From contig CM082576.2 of the NCBI GenBank assembly GCA_040954595.2, positions 4,464,001 to 4,528,000 of the forward strand: 64,000 bases of DNA, written 5' to 3'. The notes beneath the pieces were generated by a model. The model did no database searches and was not told the origin of the DNA. It saw nothing but the letters and a program-made list of their open reading frames with translations. Shown here one piece after another: positions 1 through 10,931 of this stretch; position 1 is the stretch's first letter; every line of letters begins with the position of its first letter. Both the position numbers and the translations under genes were made by a program. Origin of the DNA: Balanoglossus misakiensis. Lineage: Eukaryota; Hemichordata.

Positions 1-2857
1 TTGATCAGGTATGTCTGTGTGTCAGTTGTCCTGTATGCAGGGTGAGAGATCGTCTGAGCTATAGAGGCCATGTCACATGCTGGTTTACAATGAACATGTA
101 CTTTATTTCCATGACTTCTAAAAGGTTTCCATCTGAACTTCCCAACAGGACATTCAACCATATGTGGTTACCAGAGATGAGAGCCAAGCTGGCTAGTGGG
201 TACAGCAAAGCTTTTGATATGCAGGAACATGAAAAACTAGCAGCACTAGGTCAGTAATGCCTATATGCTTCTGTGACTTTGATGTGTACATCATTATGCA
301 TGTTCAATTTGTTTGTGATACGATCCAATATGGCTGTCAGTGGCGCTGTGGTGTGTGCTTGGCATGTAACTAAAATCTGCCACATCCAGTTTTGTTTACA
401 TTTGGCTCAATGACAATGTGTAATGTCATATATTGATTGTTTGTTTGCATCATGATTTTTCTTGTCAAGGAATCCAACCAGCCACTATGTCAGCTGATCA
501 GTCTGAATTACCAGCAAATAAACCACCAGTAGAAAAGATGCAGAATTTCATTGCAAATATCCATGACAACTGGTAGGTTCTTTTACAGATTCATTTGTGT
601 GATTCATAATTGCAAAAAGGGTAATTAAATGTCTACATGTACACCAGTATATTTTTATCAATGTTAATTTTAACAAATCTGGATGATAATATATTCCACA
701 GTTTTATGGTAGAGATTTTGTTCTTTTTGCTTTCAGTTATCACATCCTTGGCAATGCAGGACCCAGCCTAGGTTATGAATTCTACATGGCTCCAAATCTA
801 AATCAAGTGATTATCAATTCAGTTTTTGTCAATCTGGAGCACATACCAGATCACAGGCTGCGTCCAATCATTCATATCCTTTTTAACAAGAGTTGACAAA
901 TTTCAGTGTGAGTGAGTTGGTGAGTGGATGTACTCTGGGTTGTAAATTCTTGATTAATCTTGATGTTGTTGTCCTTGACTGAACTTTCACGTGTGTTTAT
1001 GAGGGCCTTTGTGCAACACTGTCCCAGTGAGTGTCAGACGACTGTTCTGGTGCCAATTCTGCATCATCTCTGTTTCATCATGATGGACAAACTCTCTGCC
1101 AAGTGGGAACTGATGCACAAGAGACTTGAAATGAGGTGAGTTGAGATCTGTACTGAGATTCATCATTGCATTTTCAATTTGACTTCCATCTGTGCAATAG
1201 CAGAATGGTGCTTAATTTAGGGAGCAGTTTGGCAGCCATTTTGAATTTTAAATGAAGTGTGTTCTGTATTCAGGCAGATTTCATAATGATTGACCCCTTA
1301 AAAAATAAAATAATATTTGGATTTTCTTTTCAAATTGTAAACAAACCACATACTATTTTTTTTATGTTTACACAGTGGAGCTGATGAAGAGTCCGAGGTG
1401 GATCTGGAATCACAGGAAGTCCTAGAAGACCAAATGACAAGACTTCTAACCAGGGAATACATGGACCTGCTTTGTAAGTTGACATATTTTCCCTGAGTTG
1501 GAAATGTCCAATGGTGTATTCTCCCAAAGGTTACATTATGGATTGGTTACAATTGGAAACTTACCAGTGGCTCTTTTCGTGCTTTCAGCTGTGTTTTTCA
1601 AAGCAGGCAGAACTGCAGAGAGCGGTGCTACCATGGAGATGGGAGAAGAGGAACCTGAAAGCTCGGTAACCTTGAGCGATGACAAGGCAACAATCAGTGA
1701 ACTTGGAAAATGTCTTTTGCAAGATGAGGTACGTTGGTTCAAAGAGAACACATGGTTATTTGTGGTTCAGTATTCGGCACTTACCTGGATATTAAAATCA
1801 CAAGTGATATAAAATGTTCTTTTTTTTTTCCACAGGGTTTATGCCAGGTGCTTTTGCTGTCGGTCTTTTCAGCCCTGTCATGGAATGACACAACCACCTG
1901 TATGAAAGCTATCAACATATGCAAATTAGTATGTCATGTGGTAAGACGACTGAATTTTTTCCAGTAACAGATTCCGCATGGTTTATGCACTTAACCCACC
2001 CATCCAGAGACTGTAGCTGATGTACACATTTATTCGTTTCAGGCAATGACCAAACTTTTCATGGCCGAGGCTGCTAAACAGTTGCTGATCATGGTTCTGC
2101 GCGGTCTTGAAGTTCAAGGTGAACATGACACCTGCCAGTCTGCTCTAGTGGGGCTGGCTTTTGAAATGTATGAAATGATGGTAAGAACTGAAACATTTGG
2201 GCAATTGGGGGAGGGGGGGGGGAGGTAGACTGGCCAAGTCATAGTATTTACTTTCTTTTCGATTTTTACTCAATTCTGTTGAAACATACACAGAATGACT
2301 CGGAACTTGCTCTGTACATGTAGCTTCATTCTAAACCCCATTCCTTGTCTCTTGATCTGTTGCCATAGAGACCCAAATACTCGGAGTTGACATCAGTGCT
2401 GTTACAAATCCCAGGATGCAGTGGTGATGCAGTGAGGAAGTTTGACGAGAGATGCGTTCTGATGACTGCGTCCGGCAAGGCGCAGGGAGACAAGAAACGC
2501 AAAGAGGCATTCAAGAAACTAATCTCAGGGATTATCGGGGTATGCATGTGTTTTCTTAGAAGTGTCATGTCATGTCAGAAGCTAATTTTTCACCTGTTTT
2601 AGGGCAAGAAACATTTTGAATTTATGATCTGTTTGATGACACAGCCAGCCATGATATCAGTTTGTATTTCCATCGCCATTGTAATAATTAATTGTGGTCT
2701 TGTTCCCTAGCGACCACTTGGCCAGCTGTTCAAGAGTGAAAAGGTAGTCATACCCAACCTGCCTCCACTGTTCCGGTTGCCAAGGAAACGACCACAGGTG
2801 AAGCTTGAAACATGCTCGGAAGATGTTGGACTCGTAGCTCTGTTTGGTGGCAAGTAA
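1..2857 (+). CDS. XPO5: Exportin-5, C-terminal part (5'-truncated by window edge)
   Basis: XPO5 is the RanGTP-dependent nuclear export receptor for pre-miRNAs and other structured RNAs. Exons read here: 1-8 (partial), 149-249, 470-572, 737-873, 991-1135, 1376-1473, 1589-1728, 1836-1940, 2043-2180, 2369-2539 and 2711-2857 (TAA). They give the last 430 residues with all phases consistent. Family-typical blocks are LPEMRAKLASGYSKAFDM, CYHILGNAGPS, LRPIIRVFMRAFV, LTREYMDLL, ELGKCLLQDE, KRKEAFKKLISGIIGRPLG and NLPPLFR near the C-terminus, all in the order known for vertebrate XPO5. The protein is HEAT-repeat based; no catalytic residues are expected. The intron between 873 and 991 is of the minor AT-AC class (separate entry). 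All other introns seen are GT-AG. The gene runs tail-to-tail into MLH3. The first 8 bases, TTGATCAG before GTATGT, supply the L-I-R codons expected just before the second exon. Identity is very secure; exact exon ends are inferred. Confidence 0.95.
874..990 (+). other. XPO5: U12-type AT-AC intron of XPO5
   Basis: The exon ends in ...CCAATCATTC and the intron starts ATATCCTTTTT, an excellent U12 5' splice site (consensus RTATCCTT). Near its 3' end TCCTTGAC at 972-979 matches the U12 branch site, with the branch A 12 nt from the terminal AC at 989-990. Splicing joins C to GT, giving CGT (Arg) and the protein run LRPIIRVFMRAFV, which matches the family without a gap. Reading through instead meets an in-frame TGA near 893. 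The intron is 117 bp and has no polypyrimidine tract. Confidence 0.93.
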
Positions 2858-3728
2858 ACAAGAAGAGGCATCATATGATGCATCAATGGACTAACGAACA
2901 ACTGAAGATCATCAAAAATTTTCAAGGTCGGAACTCTAAAGAGGGAACTTGGGAGGGTGAAAGGGTTAATGAACCCTTGGTATTGGTGTTGTGACATTTT
3001 ATGCCATGCTTTCCAGGTGCTGAACTTCGCTGGAATTTTATTGATGATCGAAATGATTGTTGGAAAGTGGAATCCCATTCTTGGGGGGATTTCAAATTAT
3101 AGACTTTTTAAGTATGAACTTTAGGTTCATAGTTCTGTAAGCCTTTTTTTTCAAGCATCATTGGCATATTATTTATTGATCCTCACTTCTACAGCTGGAA
3201 TTTTCACATAAAAAGAATGACATGCGCCTGCAAAAGTCCCTTAAACATGTGCCATTATTGAGTGAGAGTACTATTAGGGTAACCCTTTGTACCAGTTTTC
3301 TTGCTGTCAAAAGTACAATATGATTGTGCATCGAGACAGACGTGGGAGAAGGAGGGTGGGGGGGGGGGGGTAGTAGTAGGACATGTTACCCCCCCCCCCC
3401 CCCCCCTACCTCACAGCTAAACATTTAGAGCAATGGAATAGCCACCATGCATTAATAAAGAATCATTGATAATTCTTAAAGATCTGACTCTGAATTCCTT
3501 TTTATTTTTAACATTGTTTACAGATAAAAACAAAACATTGTAAATTAGACAAATATTCTTTCCAATAGAAATACATTTAGGTCTCCATTGGTGAAAAATA
3601 TACAAATGCAGAAAATTTTTCAATGTTACATTCAGATTTTGAATTACATTAAAATATTCCATGAGTCAGCATAATACCATTTCTTCTTCCCCTCTTGGAC
3701 GGCTTCAGTTTATCCGCTTTAATACTGC
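2858..3728. other. Tail-to-tail 3' UTR region of XPO5 (+) and MLH3 (-)
   Basis: No coding sequence is seen. An AATAAA for the + strand lies at 3454-3459. TTTATT, i.e. AATAAA on the - strand, lies at 3501-3506. If both are used the two transcripts would overlap by only some tens of bases at their 3' ends. The interval also holds the G-run/C-run pair described separately. Confidence 0.5.
3358..3406. repeat. G-run / C-run inverted homopolymer pair
   Basis: Thirteen Gs (3358-3370) are followed 18 bases later by eighteen Cs (3389-3406), and flanking GTAG/CTAC letters extend the complementarity. One strand could form a GC-only hairpin, or a G-tetrad structure on either strand. Lengths may be unreliable because such runs are hard to sequence. 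Confidence 0.85.
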
Positions 3729-6700
3729 TTACAATTCCAAATCTTGTTCTCTGTCTTCAGCCATCATCTGTTTCAGTTTCCACAGTTTGGGTTTTCCTGA
3801 CCCCTGCGGGAAAATGTTTGTCTGTCAAAAAGACGAATGGGGAATACTCATCCACCTGAAAGTCAATCTCCAGGTATGCCAAAAAGTGGGAATTATATCA
3901 CAGTTATATTTTCCGCAGAATCATAAATACATGCAGGTCATGATGTCATTCCTTGCAACCTGACCCTCTAGTGACGTGATGTCAGTCAGCCATTTTTTTT
4001 ACAAAGTTCAAAAGACCTCTGCTTGCTATGTATATTGTGTCCAACTTTGACAGATACTCTATACAGATAGTCTATACACTTTCAAAATTTGTGTGGGTAT
4101 TGCTCATAAGAGAGTATATATGCACCTTTGTTTGCAACTGTTTTTGCAGCACTTTGAGATCGATGATGGGTGCCAGAGAGGGTCTACCATGGGCACACTG
4201 GAACGGCAGACAGCATCTGGAAAGCGACTTGATCAGAGACACACACTCATGGTGTTGCAGTGGGTCGCCAAATTTTATGGCGCCTACAGAAACAGAAACA
4301 TAAAGTTGTCAGGAGACACAACAGTTGCAGGTTGTACGCACATGGATAAACTTTGAATACAAAGTACACTTCCTTAACATAGGTTTGACAATTTTTGCAA
4401 AGTTAGAGATGGACTCATCAATTAATAGGTTTTCCGCAAGATTGAATTGTTGTTCCATGTTCAATGTCCCACTTACCATGACATGCCTGAGAATAAAGCA
4501 CTTTCGTCAGTGTTCTTGGTAGAACGGCTGATGCCCCTGAAGTCTGCTGCAGCAAATCGATGTGTTCTTTCAACAAAGTCTGAAAAAGTGAAAAAATGTG
4601 ACAAGACTAACATGACTAACATTTGCGAAGGTAAGTGAAGCCACTGCCAAGAGAACGGCTAAACTTTCCAAAGTGGCAAAAAAGGCAGCAATACAGTATA
4701 GCATCAGTATAGCACCAACTTATCCTGTCTCATCAAATTTACGCTTGACGACATGATTTTTTCCCATGGGTTTTTATTTTACCTCAATGATTGAAATGGC
4801 CACTGGTTCTCTCCCTCTGCGGACCTGGTTGGCCTCCCTTTCCATCAGACATGCAGGTAAGCTACTGATTTGGATGTCAGTTTCCCCACAGACATCAAAT
4901 GTCACTCCCAGTCTGGATATATCTTGGCGAAATGTCTGCAGCAGACGAACCTCTGGTGGTGTCAGTGAGATGGTTACTGGAGGAGTTACGAGGGATGATT
5001 TGATCTGCGCTTTGACGTCCGCGTCTGGGTTATTTTCATCTGTTTCATAGGCATCTGTTGAAACGTAACATAACATAGTTTGGTGATTTTTTTGGCAAAC
5101 TTGTTTGTTTGATGTCATCACACTTGGTCTTGGTGCTAAAAAATCATATGTACAGAGAGCATGCATTGTTCAATCTCTCTACATTGTCAAATGGCATTTA
5201 TTGGGGCATGCAATGTTTGCGAACAGTATGTACATGTAGGCACTCACCCTGTGTGAGCTGTTCCAGCCTGACTCTTTCGTGGGCCGCGTGCTGGTCTATC
5301 AGGACAATGAGGTTAGGATCTGCGATGTCATTGCTCTCACTGTTGGTGTCAATCAGACACGCCACAAACTTATCGTCCACTTGTCCCAACACCTGTGTGG
5401 CGGGAAGAGAACAAAATCAGTTTGGTATCAAACAATCAGAGTGGAATCTTTGGTGGGCGTGTTTGCTTCTACCATGCCACCCCTTCTGTTCTCAAGTCCC
5501 AAAATGACACAATAGTTTGTGTGTACTGGCAAATGTTATAAAGGCATATGTACATTGGATGTTGACGAACCTGGACAGTGTCAAACATATCCTTGGTGAA
5601 CTTGTACTGGTTGACAGTTCCACGGATCTTGACTTGGTTTCTGTTTGCGGGTTGACTGGCGGCACTTGCATCCAAGACACTGGTTTCTGGTACAGGGAAC
5701 ACAGGGTTCTGCCATGCCTTGAACAACTCATCTATTTGACCACTTTCTATGGAAAGATTTAATTGTGTGATTTTCAGACTTTGTCATTTTGCATAGTAAT
5801 ACATGACATTAGTACTAAAATTGGTAAAACTGTTACTTCCCCTTTTTAACTCTCAGCACAAATTTTCCAGTAAATGTTCCACAAACTAGAAAACTCAACT
5901 TAACTAACCATCAGCTTGGTATCTTTTCTGGTCTCTCCATTTGGAAGCCACATCATCACTCTGCTCTTCCACATAATCTTCCCACATGTGACTGATGTCG
6001 GATCTCTCCGCGTCTCTGCTGCTATCATGCACGGAATCTCTCTCTGTGGATTGCAACAGTCTCTCCTTCTTGCCTTTTGGCAGAAATGGTGTTGCATTGT
6101 GGGATAGGTAGGGATGAACTGTGAAATTGTCACCTGTTATAAAGGACAAGATAAATATTTTACTATTGTCATCGCATGTAGCATACTAGGCTCGAAGTAC
6201 TTGTTCCACTACAGACCACGCTGTTCAATATCTTCTGACACTGTCTAGGTTATTTTTGTACCATTTTGCTTTTATCAAAACTTATCTGAAATCTTACCTG
6301 ATGCATTCATAGCTGTACAGATAGAGCTGCTGGCACCAGTGATGTGTTCCACTTCAGCGACATTTGGTTGTAGTTCTGTCTTCGACGGTGGAACAAATCT
6401 GGTTTCTCCTGTTGTCAGGTCCACATACAGCCTCTTTCCCAGACTGACGTCAAATCTGCAAATCCAATTGTTGCCAAGAGTCTCTGATTCGCCGGAGGAG
6501 CTGCCGACCCCAGTCTGACCTTTCTCATTTGTCTCTTGCAGCTCTTCAGCCTCTGCAGTTTTCAGTGGAGTGTTTCCATGGATACTATCAGGGTTTACAT
6601 CATCTCTAGTTCCATCAGCTGAAGATGACATATCCTGATGGGTGTCAGTGTAGTCTCTGCTTTTGTCTTCAGCAAGAACAGTGTTTATGTTTTCAGAATT

Positions 6701-9700
6701 ATCTGGTACCAGAATAGCTGTCTCAACCGGATTTTCACCAGTGTCACCAGAAACTTCTGCTTCTTTAGATTTTTCCCCACCACTGTTTTCTGTCATTTCT
6801 TCCACATGGTCATGCTGAATCGTACTTCCCTCATCAGGTTTACTCTCACTGGCCTTTCCTTCAGTCCACTTTCTCACTCTGTCTTCATTTGTGCCGCAGA
6901 GTTTCTTGCTTGTACAATTCTCAGGTTTGCCATCTGCCTTCCTTTTTGGCTTCGTGTTTTCTCCTTCACATGGCATTCGTTCTTCGCTGCCAGCATCATT
7001 AGCCATCTGCAACACCACATCAGTTTCCATGGTGTTCTGATCTGCTTTTGGACGACATTTCTCCCCAACTCTTCCATCCGTGTTCTGGCCCTCTTCCCGG
7101 ATATGATGCAGATTGTCCCCAACCGTCTGCACGAAACTGCGGCTGCTGGCAAACCATTTCCTCCTCGACTCACCATCACCATGTAAACGGCTTGTGGATG
7201 GATCGACGGAGCGTTTGACCACCGTAAATGACTGAGGATTACTTCTGCTCTCTGAAATTTTCTGACTCAGTTTACTGAGATCAGGCTTCCTGACTTTGGT
7301 ACTTTTGAACGAGTGCAGGCTGGGGACAGATGGAACACATCTGTCTTCAGTTCTCTCTGTTCCACTGCTCGCCCTTTGGTCATGTCGGGCAATATTTCTT
7401 TCTACAGGCATATTTGTGCTGATCAGTTCTGGCCCGCTGGGATTCACCTGTCCACGCCTACTGACTGTCGGATGAGCATTGTCCTGATGAGGAATGTCGG
7501 ATTTATTCCCACACACTTGATGTGATGTTTCAATTGTCATACTCTTCCCATTATTCTCTCCTTCCTTTTCCTGATGTTGATTCTCCTCTTTTCCGCTGTC
7601 TTTATGTCCTCTATCATTTAAATCAGTCAAAATGTCGAGAGGTTGTGGCTTGGCGCGTGGGAACTTGGATCTCAAGCCGAGACTGAAGGATGTTGAAAGA
7701 ACAATGGGTTTCTCATTTGTAACTGTGCCCCTTTGCAATTCTGTTGCATTCTGTAACTTGGCAGCATGCAGTGTGTCACTTGTAACTGCAGGCTTATCAA
7801 ATTTCACAATGTCACCTCTGAGAGTTTCACTTCTTCTCCCAAGTTGGCTTGTTTCAGAGGGCTTCACATTCCTTCTGAACTGCTGGAGAGAACTTGTGTA
7901 GTCCTTGAGTCTTATGTGACCCGTGTTCCCCAGTCTTTCCATGGTGGTTCCTTGTCGGGCTTCCTTCAGCTTGTCGTACAAGAGTCTCATACTGGAACTT
8001 CCAATCTTCCGCTCGGCACCACCGAAAATTCCAGAGCTTGTTTGTGGCAATGTGCTGCCTCCAGTCTCTAGCTCTGTATCTGTTCTACGAATCAGAGCGT
8101 GTGCTCTGTCCTTCAGAGCAGAAGTTTCTGAGTTATCAGTTGCTGGAGGTGGTTTATCTGTCACTTTAATCACATGGCTTTGCTCATCGCTGCACACTCT
8201 CTCAGCATCAGTTTTGTTGTCAGTATCAGTTCCTGCCCCACGATTCTCTTTACCATTGTCAGATTTCTCCTTGATGCTGTCAGCTTCCTGTAATTCGTTT
8301 ACAATTGTCGAATCTGCCAACTCTGCCGTTTTCATGTTCCTGCTTTCATCTGTGACGTTGGATTCCAAAGTGTTCATGTCACTCTGTGGATCGAAGTTGT
8401 GTTCCTGTTCTTTTTGTGCGTCTTCACAGCTGTTGGTTTTACTACTGTGACACTGTCTTTTTGCTGGAAATGACTGCAAGGTGTTGGAATAGTTCAGCGT
8501 TGAAATTCCACCACCATACCTATCTGTGGACGGACTGTCTCTTGCAAAGACACTGAAATCATACTTGGATGTGTCTCCTGTCTCGTCTCGTACTCTCTCA
8601 TCACTGTTCTCCATCTCATCTTCCTCTTTTGTCGCGCCAATGGTGCATTCTTCATCGCTTAGCAGTGCCTCTAGTTCAATCAAGTCTTTGGGCATGTCTA
8701 CCTTCATGGTGAGATTTTCTTTCTTCAAGAACTCCACAATCAGATGCTCCATACACTGTAAGACACTTTCCCAGTCTCTGAACTCAACAAGAGTCTTGGC
8801 TGGTTCCAGACAGATGTCGTACTCTGACAAGGGGCAACGTATGTCAAGGACATACATAGGATGCAAGTCGGTGTTTCTTGGAGAAGCAACAAAATCGCCA
8901 CCTGATTCCTTCGATCTTGATGTGCCAAACACAACGCCACCTCTACTTTTGACGATGAGGGACTTTGACAGAAGCAGATTTACAAGTTTGTGTAATTTTG
9001 TTTTGAGAACAAGTCTGCCGTTAATGTAAATGAACTGTATATTCTTATTGGTATGTCCTTCAATGCCAATGTGACCTGCTATTTTAATCTGGTTATGGAA
9101 ATAAGAAGCATCTCTCAAGCTCTTTGCTTTGCCCATGCCAAATATTTGCCCAAAGGTGTTGAGAACAGAATTTGTCTTGTGTGTCTGCAGTACTTTGACT
9201 CCGCTGTAGTCATTTCTAAGTGTGAAAGAAATTGAATTTTGTAATAGGGCAATACTCTCCAAGCGCTGCCGAGCTCTCTCGAAGTCGAGCGATGGCAAAA
9301 GTGCTTTCCTTCTGACAGGGAAATTGTGAAAGAAATCGTGTACGGTTATGGTTGTACCGATGCTCGGTCTTGGCTGCTTGGCTTCAAAGACTTCCAGGGG
9401 TTTGCCGTTTTTGAACAGTTTACAAAAAGTCTTGCTGCTACACTTTGATCGCGATGTGATCTCAAGTACTCCAGTAACATCCCTCAAGCTGGCAAGTGCT
9501 TCACCACGAAAGCCAAAATAGCGTAAATTCTCTAAATCTGCGATGCTGTGGCATTTGCTCGTAGCATACCGTTCTCCGATAATCCGCATCTGATCTTTGT
9601 TTATTCCACTGCCATTGTCAATGACTTGTACTTTGTAGTTGGGCGCATCTACTCTGACCGCAATACACGTAGCTCCAGCATCACAACTGTTCAGGACCAG

Positions 9701-9799
9701 TTCTTCGACGCACTGAGCTAAACTGGTGATGGCAACTCCTGATCTCAGACGAGATCGCACTTCTTCAGATAAAGGCTTGATGTTACCAATGTCCATCAT
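3729..9799 (-). CDS. MLH3: DNA mismatch repair / meiotic endonuclease subunit MLH3
   Basis: MLH3 pairs with MLH1 (MutL-gamma) to nick DNA in meiotic crossover resolution and in repeat-related mismatch repair. Exons on the - strand: 9799-6298, 6133-5909, 5746-5571, 5392-5248, 5054-4783, 4579-4477, 4283-4126 and 3803-3729, for 1551 residues. The GHKL ATPase domain shows motif I (E33, N37, D40 in [11 protein letters not shown]), motif II DNGSGI (61-66) and motif III GFRGEAL (96-102), then [18 protein letters not shown]. The C-terminal nuclease metal site [12 protein letters not shown] lies near residues 1334-1345, followed by SQACHGAIKF and QCAHGRPS. All nuclease motifs look intact. The first exon holds 3.5 kb of coding sequence, as in vertebrate MLH3, and its acidic/Ser-rich middle is poorly conserved. 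Two Met codons start the frame; the upstream one was taken. The donor after exon 7 (AAG|GTGCAT) is weak, so that junction and the last exon (ending [12 protein letters not shown]) are less sure. Confidence 0.95.
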
Positions 9800-10931
9800 G
9801 GATATTTAATAAAATGCATAAATTTACAATCGAGTGTTTTCTTTACTCGTCGCACATGTCTCCGCTCCTTGTGTACTATTAGCAACAGTTACCATGGTAG
9901 CACAAGTTGGCGTCTTCACGATGACGCGGAAACCAGGCGGTTTCTTTGCATTGCATCAGTCGTAGAACATCCGATCCGACAAATACGTGTTTTATACTAC
10001 ATCGGTGAAGGGACATTACCTGTAAGTCCTCCATGAAGAAGTTATTTACTTCACACGCCACGTCCAGCGTTATGGTCTGCCAACTGCAGCCCGTACATCC
10101 GAATCTCGCGCACAGCTTCCAAACTGTGAGGGCGAACGAGTACTGAAGTTTGAGTCAGATTTGGCTCGATTTCAAATTCGGTTTCGGATTTGTTTTCCGG
10201 TCAAGTAACTTAACGTATTGAATTTTGAAATTTATATTACAGTCATTTGATTTATATACTATTGGCGTTTATTCAGTGTATTGTGATAAAGTACCCTTCT
10301 AGTCTACTGTCTATAGAGACCCTTCAAGTTGAACCCGAAAGCGAACCTGAATCAGAAACCGAACGCCAGCATCACGTTTGACCCGGGATGACCTCATCTG
10401 AGGTCGCGAGTTGGTGAAAGTACACTGACGTCATTGTTTGCCACATGTGTGTGGCTGTCATATGGCGGATGGCGTGATGTCTGATGTGTTAAATTTTGGC
10501 GCCCGCCATGTGGTGATGCTGTTGTGACCTGGATGCCATCACTGCCGCACGTGTTATTGTGGAAGGTCTCTTATCTGCGATAGAGAACCAAGAAATTTGG
10601 GAAACCATTGAACGTCCATTTAATGTTTCGAACTGATGTGCCACATTGTACACGTTTTTTGGCGTGTAATACCTAATGGGACATCTGTTTTGCATTTTAA
10701 ACGCGTCACCGATCAACAAGTTTATACATCACATAGATATTGTTGTACAACACTTCATCCTTCGGTTGGCCAAGGTCGGCGTCTGTTGTGCGCATGAAAT
10801 TCATATGTAAATCTGTAACTGAAACCAGATCGACATAGTATTCATCGGCGTGTGTGTTGTCTTCAGTTCAAGTTCAGGAGCGAGATTGTCAGTGTCACTA
10901 GGTTGCTCCCCTCCCTCCGCGTGAAATAACC
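9800..10931. promoter_or_regulatory. Head-to-head promoter interval, MLH3 (-) and SLC25A29-like carrier (+)
   Basis: The 1.1 kb between the two start codons has no coding sequence and is richer in CpG than the flanking introns. A near-consensus YY1 element, ATATGGCGGA, lies at about 10460-10470, with GCCCGCCATGTGG close by at about 10500. Shared regulation is an inference from the divergent arrangement; transcription starts cannot be placed from sequence. Confidence 0.45.

Noticed and set aside
6638-8450. Long open frames on the + strand across the MLH3 first exon
   Set aside because: These are antisense shadows of the large MLH3 exon, with no domain of their own.
10140-10370. Loose mirror similarity between TTCGGTTTCGG and CCGAAAGCGAA-type words in the MLH3 upstream region
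   Set aside because: Too many mismatches to claim an inverted repeat.
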